A stretch of 64,000 nucleotides of DNA from Bradyrhizobium sp. RD5-C2 (GCF_019972155.1 NZ_BOVL01000019.1:693470-757469), one strand, 5' to 3'. Positions 25,239 through 34,301 are shown, numbered from the stretch's first letter. Notes: a model not told the origin generated them from the sequence alone. A program made the numbers and translations.

Positions 25239-26327
25239 ATGGCCACGCCCAACCTGCCGACGCCAGATTTCGCCTTCGACCCCGATCAGCCCGGCGCCTG
25301 CGTTGCCGGCGTGCGGCCTTATCGCAACGGATCGTACCGGCTCGATGCCGAAACCATCTCGCAGAGCTTCATCGTGCACAATTACGGCCATGGCGGCGCC
25401 GGCATCACGCTGAGTTTCGGCTGCGCCGCGAAGGTCCGCGACATCGTCAGGGATCATCTGGCCGCAAGCCGTGGGGCCGCCGAAGCCGCCGTGCTTGGCG
25501 CCGGCGTGATGGGTCTGACCGCCGCGACATTGCTGCTCGATCTCGGGCTCAAGGTCACGGTCTATTCGGATCGCGCGCCGCTCGAGACCACCTCCGCCAA
25601 GGCCGGCGGCCAGTGGGCCGTCTCGGTGGTGGAATTCGCCGGCAAGGAACGCGAGCTCACCGACATCATCAAGAGCGCCTATCGTGCGTTCAAGGATCGG
25701 ATCGGGCAGGGGTTCGGTGTGTTCGAGCGGCCGAACTACACTGCGACGCGCGCGCACAATCTCGACATCGTGCTGCAACTCGCGCCCGGCCTGATCCCGC
25801 CGCGGCAGTCGCTGCAGCGCTTGCCGTTCGCGCACCACACCAAGCCCGGCTTCGTCTACCAGACCTTGCTGATTGAGCCGCCGGTCCTGCTCGCCAGGCT
25901 GAAGGCTGACCTCGACCAGCGCGGCGTCAGCTTCGTGTCGAAGCGGTTCGTCAATCGTTCGGATATCCTGGCCAGCGTGCCGCAGCCGATCATCGTCAAC
26001 TGCACCGGGCTCGGATCGATGACGCTGTGGAGCGACACCAAAATGATGCCGATCAAGGGACAGCTTGCGCTGCTGCGGCCGCAGCCGACGCTGCAATACC
26101 TCTACGGCCAGAACGGCTACCTGTTCCCGCGTAGCGACCACGTCGTGATCGGCGGCACCTTCGAGCCCGGCGTCAACAACGAGACCCCGGACAAGGCGGT
26201 GTGCCAGGGCCTCGTCGATCACATCGCCTCGCTGTTCGGCAAGGCACCGGCGAGGCCGCTGCCGGACATCCATATCCACAACCCCGTCCACGCGCCGATC
26301 GTCAACCCGGCAATTCCCGAAGTCTGA
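25239..26327 (+). CDS. Circularly permuted D-amino-acid-oxidase-like flavoprotein
   Basis: A 362-residue FAD enzyme whose motif order is permuted. In ordinary DAAO the chain starts with the GxGxxG strand and ends with RPxRxxxRLE then HNYGHGGxG. Here GVRPYRNGSYRLDAE (24-38) and VHNYGHGGAGITLSFGCA (46-63) come first. The Rossmann motif LGAGVMGLTAA follows at 86-96, then VNCTG (253-257), PIKGQ and VVIGGTF (302-308), and the protein ends exactly where the usual C-terminal module would begin. All expected flavin and carboxylate-binding segments are present, so activity is likely. Oxidation of a D-amino acid or similar amine acid is inferred. A bicovalent-flavin oxidase follows nine bases later. 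Confidence 0.88.
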   Translation: MATPNLPTPDFAFDPDQPGACVAGVRPYRNGSYRLDAETISQSFIVHNYGHGGAGITLSFGCAAKVRDIVRDHLAASRGAAEAAVLGAGVMGLTAATLLLDLGLKVTVYSDRAPLETTSAKAGGQWAVSVVEFAGKERELTDIIKSAYRAFKDRIGQGFGVFERPNYTATRAHNLDIVLQLAPGLIPPRQSLQRLPFAHHTKPGFVYQTLLIEPPVLLARLKADLDQRGVSFVSKRFVNRSDILASVPQPIIVNCTGLGSMTLWSDTKMMPIKGQLALLRPQPTLQYLYGQNGYLFPRSDHVVIGGTFEPGVNNETPDKAVCQGLVDHIASLFGKAPARPLPDIHIHNPVHAPIVNPAIPEV

Positions 26328-26336
26328 GGGATCGCC

Positions 26337-27803
26337 ATGGAACATCCGCTTCGCGTCGGCGAGTTCTTGCCCTCCGATGCGCCTGCCGCCGCCGACGCCG
26401 AGATCGCCGCGCCGCCGGCGGAGGCCGTGGCACCGCTGCCGCCATTGCCGAACCTGCCGGCGACCGACGTTCAGTTCCTGCGGCCGCAGGACGCGCATTA
26501 TGCGGATTACCTGCCTGCCGCGAGCAAGCGCAGGCAATTGGCGCCGGCGCTGCGTGCAGTCTGCAAGACCGAGCACGCGGTTGCCGCGATGGTCGACTGG
26601 GTGCGCAGCAATGGATTGAGCTTCGCCGTTCGCTGCGGCGGGCATTCCTATGAAGGCCTGTCGCAATCGTCCGGGGTTGCGATCGACGTGCGCGGATTGC
26701 AGCAGATTGTGGTCGACAAGGCCTCGAACCTCGTCACGGCAGGCTCCGGCGTATCGCTGTATGCGCTCTATTCCGCGTTGGCCGCCCAGGGTCTCGCGCT
26801 GCAGGCAGGGAGTTGCCCAACCGTCGGCATCTCCGGCCATCTCACCGGCGGCGGCCACGGCCTGCTCGCGCGCTCGCATGGACTGACCTGCGACGGTCTG
26901 CTGCAGGCGAACGTCGTCGATGCCCAGGCGCGTGTGCTGCAGGCCAATGCGACATCGGAGCCGGACCTCTGGTGGGCCTGCCGCGGCGGCGGTGGTGGCA
27001 GCTTCGGCATCGCGACCGAGTTCAAGATCGAGGTGTTTCCCTTGAAGACGGCGCGGGTGTTCGGTGTCTCCTGGAAACTGTCGCAGGCCCACGCCGCGCA
27101 ATTGTTCGCCGCCTGGCAGGACTGGGCGCCGAATGCGCCGTCGAACATCACCTCGATCATGAAGGTCGGCCCGGCCGGCCAGGGCCTGATCACGATGCGC
27201 TGCATTGGCCAGTCGGTCGGCAGCGAGAGCGAGCTGCGCAGCGAACTCCGGCGATTGACGGCGGTGCGACCGCCGTCATCGGCGCTGTCGGTGCAATCGC
27301 TCGCCTTCCTCGATGCGGTCAAGCACTTTGCCGGACCACTCGCCTACGAGTCGGTGCTGATGAAGGCGAAGTCGGACTATGTTCTGGCGCCGCTCGCCTC
27401 TGACGGCATCGAAGCCATGATGGCGGCGGTCGCGCCGATCGCGCCGGGCGGCATCGTGCTGCTGTGCGATTCCTACGGCGGTCGGATCGCCGATGTTGCC
27501 GCCGACGCCACTGCATTCCCGCGCCGCGCCGGCACGCAGTACTGTATCCAGTATTTCTCGAGCTGGAGCCGATCTGCCGACACCGCGGCGCATCTCGCTG
27601 ACGTCGCAAGGGTCTATGCGGCGATGCGCCCTTTCATGCCGGGCGCGTCCTACGTCAATTATTGCGATCTCGACCTCGACGACTATGCGTCATTCTACTG
27701 GGGCGACAACCTCGCCCGCCTGGCCGCGGTGAAGCAGCAATATGATCCCGATGATTTGTTCCACCACGCCCAGAGCGTGCCGCTCAGCGTGCCGACGGCA
27801 TGA
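26337..27803 (+). CDS. FAD-linked oxidase, berberine-bridge-enzyme-like, bicovalent flavin
   Basis: A 488-residue protein of the PCMH/BBE group. RCGGHSYEGLS places His103, and AGSCPTVGISGHLTGGGHG places Cys160, the two residues that bind FAD covalently in BBE-like oxidases. The C-terminus YDPDDLFHHAQSVP is the family's usual end. There is no signal peptide; the first 45 residues are Ala/Pro-rich. Such enzymes oxidise alcohols, sugars or amines with O2. It starts nine bases after the DAAO-like gene, so the two flavoenzymes form one operon and may act on the same compound. Confidence 0.9.
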   Translation: MEHPLRVGEFLPSDAPAAADAEIAAPPAEAVAPLPPLPNLPATDVQFLRPQDAHYADYLPAASKRRQLAPALRAVCKTEHAVAAMVDWVRSNGLSFAVRCGGHSYEGLSQSSGVAIDVRGLQQIVVDKASNLVTAGSGVSLYALYSALAAQGLALQAGSCPTVGISGHLTGGGHGLLARSHGLTCDGLLQANVVDAQARVLQANATSEPDLWWACRGGGGGSFGIATEFKIEVFPLKTARVFGVSWKLSQAHAAQLFAAWQDWAPNAPSNITSIMKVGPAGQGLITMRCIGQSVGSESELRSELRRLTAVRPPSSALSVQSLAFLDAVKHFAGPLAYESVLMKAKSDYVLAPLASDGIEAMMAAVAPIAPGGIVLLCDSYGGRIADVAADATAFPRRAGTQYCIQYFSSWSRSADTAAHLADVARVYAAMRPFMPGASYVNYCDLDLDDYASFYWGDNLARLAAVKQQYDPDDLFHHAQSVPLSVPTA

Positions 27804-27818
27804 GGAGCAGGCCGAAGC

Positions 27819-29654
27819 TCAAAGCGTCTTGATGAACTCGATCAGGGCGCGGCGTTCGTCTTCCTTCAGCTCCGGCCCGATCACGCCTGTGCGCTTCTCG
27901 TTCGAAAATTCGTGTCCGGAATTGCTGTTGCCGCGCTTGCTGGTGTCGAGCACGAAGGCGTTCTTGATGTTGTCCTTCCAGACATGGCCGAGATCCTTGG
28001 GATCATACTCCCGGTTGCCGAGATGGAAGGTCGCGGGACGATCCTTCACCGGCGACAGCAGCGCGTAGATGGACGGCACCGATCCGTTGTGCAGGTAGGG
28101 CGGGGTCGCCCAGATGCCGTTGAGCGGCCGGACCTTGTAGGCGAGCGGCGCCTGGATCTCGTTCGGCCGGTAGCCGTTGATGCGCTTGCGGTCCTCCGGC
28201 GGGGTCTTGTTCTGGTCGTACCAATAGTCGACGGTCTTCTCGACCAATTCGCCGAGCGCGGGCCCGAATCCGCCGTCCTTGATGTTCAGATTGGCCGGCG
28301 TCTCGACCGTGCGGCTCTTGAGGCCTTCGGCCTGCGCGCTGTCGGTGCCGATATGGCTGATCGGAATCATCTCGACGTCGAGCAGCGGCTGGCCGGCGTC
28401 GTTCTTGATCCAGCGCTTCTTGTCCTTGAACAGCGCAAAGGCTTCGCTCGCGGGCAGCGCCTTGCTGTCGATCGCCGGGCCGTGGCAGCCCTGACAATGC
28501 GTCTTGTAGAGCTCGCCGCCCTTCTTCGCGAGATCCATGTTGATCTGTCCCAGGATATTCTCCGGCCATTTCGGCGACGCCAGGCCGCCGAAGCCCTTGT
28601 CCTCGCTGGGCGGCTCGCCGGCGATCATCCGCTCCATCTCGTGCAGCACGTCGACCCGCGCGCTCGATTTGAACAGGCCCCTGGACTCGTCGAGCAGATT
28701 GAGCTCGGCGCTGACGCCGAGCGCCTCGCCGGCATTTCGCACCATCGGCTGCATGATCGAGCCGTCATACTGCACCCAGCTGAACCACGGCGCGTTCCAG
28801 ATCCGCGGGAAATGCACCGGCGCCGAATGCGCGGCGTAGTTGTTCGGATTGTTCAGGTCGATCGAAAACACCTGGTTGCCGATCCGGTTCAGCGCGTCGA
28901 GCCGCGAATAGCCCTCCTCGACGCTGTTTGCGGCGACCTTGGTCTCCAGTGCATTGATGTTGGCATATTGCTTCAGCACGAGATCGAGCTGGCCGCGCAG
29001 CGCCATGCGCTCGTCAACGGTGGCGTCCTTGCCGAGGATCTCGTCGGCAAAGCGCGCGAAGCGGCCCGGCCAGAACCGGGTCAGCAGCAGCGAGACGCCG
29101 ACGCCCTTCTGGAATTCGAACAGATTGGTGTTGGCGGGCCCGCCGTCGATCACGATCTCGGTGCCGCGATAGCTGAAGCTTCCGGTGTGGCAGGCGGAGC
29201 AGGTCAGCCCGACCCCGTTCATGTCGGCCTTGCTATGCGGATTGCGCCACGGTGCGCCGTTGGCGTCGGCCATCGGGCCGCTCGGCGCAAAGCCGATCGG
29301 CAGCGCATCGGGGCTGCCCGGAATCACGGTGTCGGGAATAAAGCCGAAGCGACCGAGATAATTGGTCTCGCTGAGCCGCGGTGCCGCAGTGAGCAGTGGC
29401 CAGACCGTCGGCTGCTCCAGCGCCATGAACCACTCAAGGGGAATGCCGAAAGTCCGCGTGCCCTGGTCGGCGTGGTAGAACCAGCGAAGCCGTTCGGCGC
29501 TGACATTCTGATCCAGCCACACCGTCTTTGCCGGCGGCTGGTAGTCGACGACCTTGACATGGAAGCCGCTCGCCACCGTCTCGATATCGTCCTTGAAGTA
29601 GAGGACGCCGGCGACAATCAGCAACCCGATGAAGAAGATCGTCTTGCGAGGCAT
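27819..29654 (-). CDS. Membrane-anchored di-haem cytochrome c (peroxidase/RoxA-like family)
   Basis: I chose ATG 29654 (MPRKTIFFIGLLIVAGVLYF), preceded by GGGGGA; longer frames add non-coding sequence. The 611-residue protein has one N-terminal membrane anchor and two c-type haem sites, CSACH (152-156) and CQGCH (387-391), plus a C-terminal PYLHNGSVPSIYALLSPVKD region typical of di-haem peroxidase-like proteins. It is exported to the periplasm. Relatives include cytochrome c peroxidases and rubber oxygenase-type RoxA; which reaction applies is not clear. It converges on the BBE-like gene with a 15-bp gap. Confidence 0.85.
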   Translation of the reverse strand: MPRKTIFFIGLLIVAGVLYFKDDIETVASGFHVKVVDYQPPAKTVWLDQNVSAERLRWFYHADQGTRTFGIPLEWFMALEQPTVWPLLTAAPRLSETNYLGRFGFIPDTVIPGSPDALPIGFAPSGPMADANGAPWRNPHSKADMNGVGLTCSACHTGSFSYRGTEIVIDGGPANTNLFEFQKGVGVSLLLTRFWPGRFARFADEILGKDATVDERMALRGQLDLVLKQYANINALETKVAANSVEEGYSRLDALNRIGNQVFSIDLNNPNNYAAHSAPVHFPRIWNAPWFSWVQYDGSIMQPMVRNAGEALGVSAELNLLDESRGLFKSSARVDVLHEMERMIAGEPPSEDKGFGGLASPKWPENILGQINMDLAKKGGELYKTHCQGCHGPAIDSKALPASEAFALFKDKKRWIKNDAGQPLLDVEMIPISHIGTDSAQAEGLKSRTVETPANLNIKDGGFGPALGELVEKTVDYWYDQNKTPPEDRKRINGYRPNEIQAPLAYKVRPLNGIWATPPYLHNGSVPSIYALLSPVKDRPATFHLGNREYDPKDLGHVWKDNIKNAFVLDTSKRGNSNSGHEFSNEKRTGVIGPELKEDERRALIEFIKTL

Positions 29655-29783
29655 GCCCCGTCCCCCAATTCGCGGTACCCGCGCGTCATATGGATGAGAT
29701 ATTAAAAATCGCCGAAACTGGTTCGCGTTAAGCGTGTGATGCGCTGTGTACCATCCTACAGGGGCGGCTCTCGGTCTAACAAC

Positions 29784-29821
29784 GGAAATGTTGCCAAGGA
29801 AATATTGCAAAGGAAATGTTG
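29784..29821. promoter_or_regulatory. Three 14-bp-spaced direct repeats in a divergent promoter region
   Basis: GGAAATGTTG (29784), GGAAATATTG (29798) and GGAAATGTTG (29812) recur every 14 bp between the di-haem cytochrome and the hydrolase gene. The array looks like an iterated regulator site. The 274-bp gap contains nothing else recognisable. Confidence 0.5.
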
Positions 29822-29928
29822 ATTGGCTGTGAGCCAGTTCACTTGCGGCTGGTTCGCCTCGGCGGCATTTGCGCGCATGGCAGCCTGCCGCTAGAAATGG
29901 CGGAGCAACAATTCTTCGAGATGTCATC

Positions 29929-30609
29929 TTGAACGCGCCAAGTGCACAACCGCTCACGATCACGGTTTCGAGCGACAACTCAGTGTCCGCACTGCTGCTG
30001 CGCCCGGCGCAGGCCCGTAGCGCCTATGTGTTCGCGCATGGTGCCGGCGCCGGCATGACCCATGCCTCGATGGAGACGATTGCGGTCGGCCTCGCCGAGC
30101 GCGGCATCGCGACCTTGCGCTATCAGTTTCCGTACATGGAGCAGGGCAGCAAGCGGCCCGATCCGCCCGCCGTCGCGCAGGCGACAGTGCGCGCGGCGGT
30201 GACGGAGGCCGCGCGCCGTTGCGGCGAACTGCCGCTGTTTGCCGGCGGCAAGTCGTTCGGCGGACGCATGACCTCGCAGGCGCAGGCCAAAGCGCCGCTC
30301 GAAGGCGTGCGCGGGCTGGTGTTCCTCGGCTTTCCCCTGCATCCCGCCGGCAAGCCGTCGAGCGAGCGGGCCAAACATCTCGCCGAGGTCAAGATCCCCT
30401 TGCTGTTCCTGCAGGGCACGCGCGACGCGCTGGCCGAGCTCGATCTGCTCGAGCCTGTGGTGAAGGGGCTCGGCGCGCGGGCGACGCTGCATCTGGTGCA
30501 GGAGGCCGATCACTCCTTCCATGTCCTGAAGCGCTCCGGCCGCAACGACCGCGAGGTGATGGCCGAGGTGCTGGATGCATTCGCGGCCTGGGTCGGGAAG
30601 CATTCGTAA
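29929..30609 (+). CDS. Alpha/beta-hydrolase, dienelactone-hydrolase/TEX30-like
   Basis: About 226 residues from a TTG at 29929; the start is uncertain because no good ribosome site or ATG is near. YVFAHGAGAGMTHASM (oxyanion loop), GGKSFGGRM (nucleophile elbow G-x-S-x-G with Ser), LLFLQGTRDALAE (acid) and EADHSFHVLKRSGR (His) complete a catalytic triad. The order and length match the KANL3/TEX30-type hydrolase group. Substrate unknown. The divergent neighbour is the di-haem cytochrome. Confidence 0.8.
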   Translation: MNAPSAQPLTITVSSDNSVSALLLRPAQARSAYVFAHGAGAGMTHASMETIAVGLAERGIATLRYQFPYMEQGSKRPDPPAVAQATVRAAVTEAARRCGELPLFAGGKSFGGRMTSQAQAKAPLEGVRGLVFLGFPLHPAGKPSSERAKHLAEVKIPLLFLQGTRDALAELDLLEPVVKGLGARATLHLVQEADHSFHVLKRSGRNDREVMAEVLDAFAAWVGKHS

Positions 30610-30682
30610 GCAGGCACGGTATTCCGCCTGTGACACCGTCCCGGATTGCGCTTCGCTGCATCCGGGCTACTAATCTCGACCC

Positions 30683-31417
30683 ATGACCAAAATCCTGATC
30701 GTCAATCCCAACACCACTGCGTCGATGACTGCGACCATCGCCACTGCCGCGCGGGCGGTTGCCGCTGATGGCACCGAGATCGTGGCCGTCACATCGTCGA
30801 TGGGACCCGCCTCGATCGAGGGCTTTTACGACGAGGCGTTCGCCGTTCCTGGGCTGATCGACGCACTGCTGAAGACACCCGACGCCGATGCCGGCATCAT
30901 CGCCTGCTTCGACGACACCGGGTTGGACGCCGCGCGGTCGGCGGCGCGCTATCCGGTGGTCGGCATCTGCGAGGCGGCGCTGGTGACAGCCGGACAGATC
31001 GCCAAGCGGATCGGCATCGTCACCACGCTGCCGCGCTCGATCGTGCCGCTCGAGGAGCTGGTCCGCCGCTACGGCTTTGCCGACCGCGCCATGGTCACCG
31101 CCTGCGACGTCGCGGTGCTCGATCTGGAGAGACCGGGTTCGGGTGCAAAGGCCAGGCTGGAGGCGGAGATCGCGCGGGCGCTGGAGAAGGGCGCCGACGC
31201 CATCGTGCTCGGCTGCGCCGGCATGGCCGATCTCGCGCATGAGCTGTCGGTGCAGTTCGGCGTGCCCGTCGTCGACGGCGTGGCGGCCGCGGTGAAGCAG
31301 GCTGAAGCGCTCGCCGGCCTCAAGCTGACGACGTCGCGCCGTGGCGCCTATGCTTCGCCGGCGACGAAGAGATACGCCGGACTGCTTGAGGGATTCGCGC
31401 CAGCTTCAGAGGAGTAA
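30683..31417 (+). CDS. Aspartate/glutamate racemase family, hydantoin-racemase-like
   Basis: A 244-residue cytosolic protein opening with KILIVNPNTTASMT, the hydantoin racemase hallmark. It carries the two catalytic-cysteine regions IIACFDDTGLDAAR and VLGCAGMADLA. The family racemises hydantoins, allantoin or free amino acids by two-base cysteine chemistry. It follows the hydrolase by 73 bp. With the DAAO-like gene nearby, D/L amino-acid interconversion is an attractive but unproven theme. Confidence 0.85.
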   Translation: MTKILIVNPNTTASMTATIATAARAVAADGTEIVAVTSSMGPASIEGFYDEAFAVPGLIDALLKTPDADAGIIACFDDTGLDAARSAARYPVVGICEAALVTAGQIAKRIGIVTTLPRSIVPLEELVRRYGFADRAMVTACDVAVLDLERPGSGAKARLEAEIARALEKGADAIVLGCAGMADLAHELSVQFGVPVVDGVAAAVKQAEALAGLKLTTSRRGAYASPATKRYAGLLEGFAPASEE

Positions 31418-31420
31418 CTT

Positions 31421-31504
31421 CGTCATTGCGAGGAGCGAAGCGACGAAGCAATCCATTTCTCGGCAAGAGGTGATATGGATTGCTTCGCTTCGCTCGCAAT
31501 GACG
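31421..31504. repeat. Intergenic inverted repeat, CGTCATTGCGAGG family
   Basis: CGTCATTGCGAGGAGCGAAG ... GCAATCCAT and ATGGATTGC ... CGCAATGACG form long arms between the convergent racemase and SDR genes. It is likely to fold in either transcript and act as a bidirectional 3' end. Confidence 0.8.
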
Positions 31505-31515
31505 GCGGGCACCAC

Positions 31516-32292
31516 TTAGGACGCACCGCCGTAGATCCGGTCGCGCAGGCGGCGCATGCCGGACAGCCAGCGTTCGCGGTTGGTGGCCTTGCGCTGCATG
31601 TATTCCTGCACCTGGGGATGCGAAAGAATCAGGAAACGTTCCTCGGCCATCGCCTCGATCACCATCCGCGCCACTTCGCCGGGTTGCAGCACGCCGTCGA
31701 CGCGCGCCGCGCTCGGGCCCGGCGTGCTCATTCCCGTCTGCACCGATTGCGGGCAGAGCACGGAGACGCGGATGCCGCGATCGCCATACTGGATGGCGAG
31801 ATGTTCGGCGAGCGCGACCGCGGCGTTCTTGGTCACGCCGTAAGGCATCGAGTTCAGCGAGGCCAAGAGCCCCGCGGCCGATGCGGTGTTGATGAGATAG
31901 CCGGAGCCGCGCGCGAGCATGCCGGGCACCAGCGCGCGCGCCGCGAACACGTGGCTCATCACATGCACCCGCCAGCTCACGTCCCAGTCGGCATCGGACG
32001 CGGATTCCTGTCCCTTGCGCGACAGCCCGGCATTGGAGAAGAACACGTCGACCGGGCCATATTTGTCCTCGGCCGCTGCGATCAGCGCCTTGACGTCCTC
32101 CTCGAGCCCGACATCGGCGGTGACCGCGAGCCCGTCGATATCGCCGGCGACGCTTGCGAGCCGGTCGCGCGAGGTCTTGAGGTCGGCGACCACGACGCCA
32201 CGCGCGCCGGCCTCCGCATAGGCCCGCGCCACCGCTTCGCCGATCCCGTTCGCGCCGCCGGTGACGACGCAGACCTTGTCCTTGACTTGCAT
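31516..32292 (-). CDS. SDR-family oxidoreductase
   Basis: A 258-residue classical SDR: VCVVTGGANGIGEAVARAYA at the start, FFSNAG, TASAAG with the catalytic Ser, and YGVTKNAAVALAEHLA with the catalytic Tyr and Lys. It follows the reductase-like gene on the same strand by 39 bp, so they form a two-gene operon. The C-terminal 40 residues (MQRKATNRERWLSGMRRLRD) are basic and longer than usual. Substrate unknown. Confidence 0.88.
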   Translation of the reverse strand: MQVKDKVCVVTGGANGIGEAVARAYAEAGARGVVVADLKTSRDRLASVAGDIDGLAVTADVGLEEDVKALIAAAEDKYGPVDVFFSNAGLSRKGQESASDADWDVSWRVHVMSHVFAARALVPGMLARGSGYLINTASAAGLLASLNSMPYGVTKNAAVALAEHLAIQYGDRGIRVSVLCPQSVQTGMSTPGPSAARVDGVLQPGEVARMVIEAMAEERFLILSHPQVQEYMQRKATNRERWLSGMRRLRDRIYGGAS

Positions 32293-32331
32293 GGTTCGAT
32301 GTTCCCGCTTGAGATCGTCGTGTTCGGATTG

Positions 32332-33306
32332 TCAGCCCTGATAGAGCCCCTTGTCACGCGCCTTCTGGATCGCGAGCGCGGCCATCAGGTCGAGCATCGG
32401 TGTCGGAATCCCAGCCGCGCGGGCAAACGCCGCCGGGGCGCGCACCAGCACATCGATCTCCATGGCGCGGCCGAGCTCGTAGTCTTGCAGGATCGATGGC
32501 TTGTGGTCCGGCGCCGGCCCTGAGCGGGTGACGCGCTTGACCGCGGCAATGTAGTGCGTCGCCACCGCATTGGCCTCGTCGAGCAGGTGCGGGATCACGT
32601 CCTGCATGGCAGGATCGTCGCGGACGCCGCGCGCGGTCAGCCCGGTCAGCAGGCAGAGCACCGACATCGACATGTTGGTCAAGAGCTTCGACCAGATCGT
32701 CTCGCGGATCTCGTTGACCTCGGGTGATTCGATCGCAGCGTCATTGAGTGCTGCACGCAGCGCGGCGATGCGTTCGCTCCGGCGGTCGTCGCATTCGCTG
32801 ATCATGAGGCGGTTGCGGTCCGGCGACAGGTTCGCCACGACGCCGGGCGCGATCACCTCATTGGAGGAGAAGACGACGCCGCCGATGATCCGCTCTTTCG
32901 GGATGGCACCGCGCAGGCGTCCGCCGGGATCGAGGAAGCCGAGATCGGGAATGGCGGGATGTTGCGGCGGCAGGCCGAGATCGTACCACCAGGGAATGCC
33001 GTTTTGCGCGAACACGATTGCGGTATCGCGCTGAAGCAGCGGCGGCAGCCCGGTTGCGAGCGCGGCGATGCCGGTCGCCTTCAGCGTGCTGATGACGAAA
33101 TCCTGCGGCCCCAGATCGGAAGGATCGGCCGATGCCTTCACCTTGGCGGTGACGCTGCTATCGCCGACCTTCAACGTCAGTCCGTTGGATTTGACCGCGT
33201 CGAGATGCGGGCCGCGCATCACGCAGGACACATCGTGGCCGGCGCGTGCCAGCCGGACTGCGAAATGGCTGCCGACGGCGCCCGCGCCGAAAATGCAAAT
33301 ACGCAT
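32332..33306 (-). CDS. 2-dehydropantoate 2-reductase-like protein, paralogue 2
   Basis: I start at ATG 33306 (MRICIFGAGAVGSHFAVRLA), since the dinucleotide motif should be at the very N-terminus. The 324-residue protein has FVISTLKAT, FAQNGIPWW and WSKLLTNMSMSVLCLLTG (catalytic Lys region). FAQNGIPWWYDL, where pantoate enzymes have QNGxGN, marks the ApbA paralogue group that often reduces other 2-oxo acids. It is probably transcribed with the downstream SDR gene. Confidence 0.85.
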   Translation of the reverse strand: MRICIFGAGAVGSHFAVRLARAGHDVSCVMRGPHLDAVKSNGLTLKVGDSSVTAKVKASADPSDLGPQDFVISTLKATGIAALATGLPPLLQRDTAIVFAQNGIPWWYDLGLPPQHPAIPDLGFLDPGGRLRGAIPKERIIGGVVFSSNEVIAPGVVANLSPDRNRLMISECDDRRSERIAALRAALNDAAIESPEVNEIRETIWSKLLTNMSMSVLCLLTGLTARGVRDDPAMQDVIPHLLDEANAVATHYIAAVKRVTRSGPAPDHKPSILQDYELGRAMEIDVLVRAPAAFARAAGIPTPMLDLMAALAIQKARDKGLYQG

Positions 33307-33485
33307 GGGTGGAACTAGTCCTTGCAACGTGTCGCGTCAGTTTCCACAAGCAGAGGGCATTGCGCAACCCGCCATGCATGCGGCGCGGCCGCGCGCGCTC
33401 GAAAGTGATGGATCAAGCCATCTCCGCTCGCCATAGTGCAAGGTTAGGACAAGACAGCAGCAGTACCGAACGAGGGAGAAACGTC

Positions 33486-34286
33486 ATGTCGGCCAGCCCA
33501 GTCCTGTGGAGCCTCGATGCGCGCGGGGTCGCGACCGTCACGCTGAACAGGCCCGAGGTCAACAACGCCTATGACGGCGCGCTGATTGCGGGCGTGCTCG
33601 CCGCGATCGACGATCTCTCGACCAAGCCGGTGCGCGTCGTCGTGCTGAACGGCAACGGCAAGCATTTCCAGGCCGGCGCCGACCTGAAATGGATCAACGG
33701 CGTGCGGCCGAAATCATCGGAGGAGAACGAGGCGGCGTCGCGCGCCACCTTCGAGGCGGTGCAGCGCCTCAACACGCTGCCGGTCCCGACCGTGGCGCTG
33801 GTGCAGGGCGGTTGCTTCGGCGGCGGCACCGGCGTGATCGCGGCCTGCGATATCGTGATCGCGGCCGACAATGCGCTGTTCTCGATCACTGAGGTGCGTT
33901 GGGGCCTCACCGCTGCGATCATCATCCCGCAGCTTTGCGACGCCATCGGCGTGCGCCAGGTGCGCCGCTACGCGCTGACCGGCGAACGTTTCGGTGCCGA
34001 GGATGCCCGTCGCATCGGCCTCGTGCATGAGGTGGTGCTGCTTGCCGATCTCGAGAGCGCAGGAGCCAAGGTCGTGGAGCAACTGCTCGGCAACGCGCCG
34101 GATGCGATGGCCGAGACCAAGAAGCTCGCAATGGAGAGCTCATTCGGCGGCATGGGCGTCGACGATGAGGCCTACAAGCGCCTCGTCCACCTGCACTCGG
34201 CCAAGCGGCAGACCGCCGAGGCCGCCGAAGGGCTCGCCTCCTTTGCCGAGAAGCGCGCGGGCCGCTGGCGTGGCGGCGGGGCGTAA
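33486..34286 (+). CDS. Enoyl-CoA hydratase/isomerase family protein
   Basis: GAGGGAG precedes ATG 33486. The 266-residue crotonase-fold protein has KHFQAGADLKWI (first oxyanion-hole segment) and GGCFGGGTGVIAACDIVIA (second), with the usual C-terminal helices. The pattern is closest to methylglutaconyl-type hydratases (GGGTG after CFGG), so leucine or terpenoid degradation is possible, but no partner genes of those pathways are adjacent. It is divergent from the reductase/SDR pair and converges on a small secreted-protein gene. Confidence 0.87.
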   Translation: MSASPVLWSLDARGVATVTLNRPEVNNAYDGALIAGVLAAIDDLSTKPVRVVVLNGNGKHFQAGADLKWINGVRPKSSEENEAASRATFEAVQRLNTLPVPTVALVQGGCFGGGTGVIAACDIVIAADNALFSITEVRWGLTAAIIIPQLCDAIGVRQVRRYALTGERFGAEDARRIGLVHEVVLLADLESAGAKVVEQLLGNAPDAMAETKKLAMESSFGGMGVDDEAYKRLVHLHSAKRQTAEAAEGLASFAEKRAGRWRGGGA

Positions 34287-34301
34287 GCCCGGTCGCTCAG
34301 C

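Noticed and set aside
25149..27101. A 650-residue minus-strand frame opposite the two flavoenzyme genes
   Set aside because: Composition typical of antisense frames; the plus strand carries exact FAD motifs.
27912..29705. A 597-residue plus-strand frame opposite the di-haem cytochrome
   Set aside because: The minus strand has two CxxCH sites and family motifs; this frame has none.
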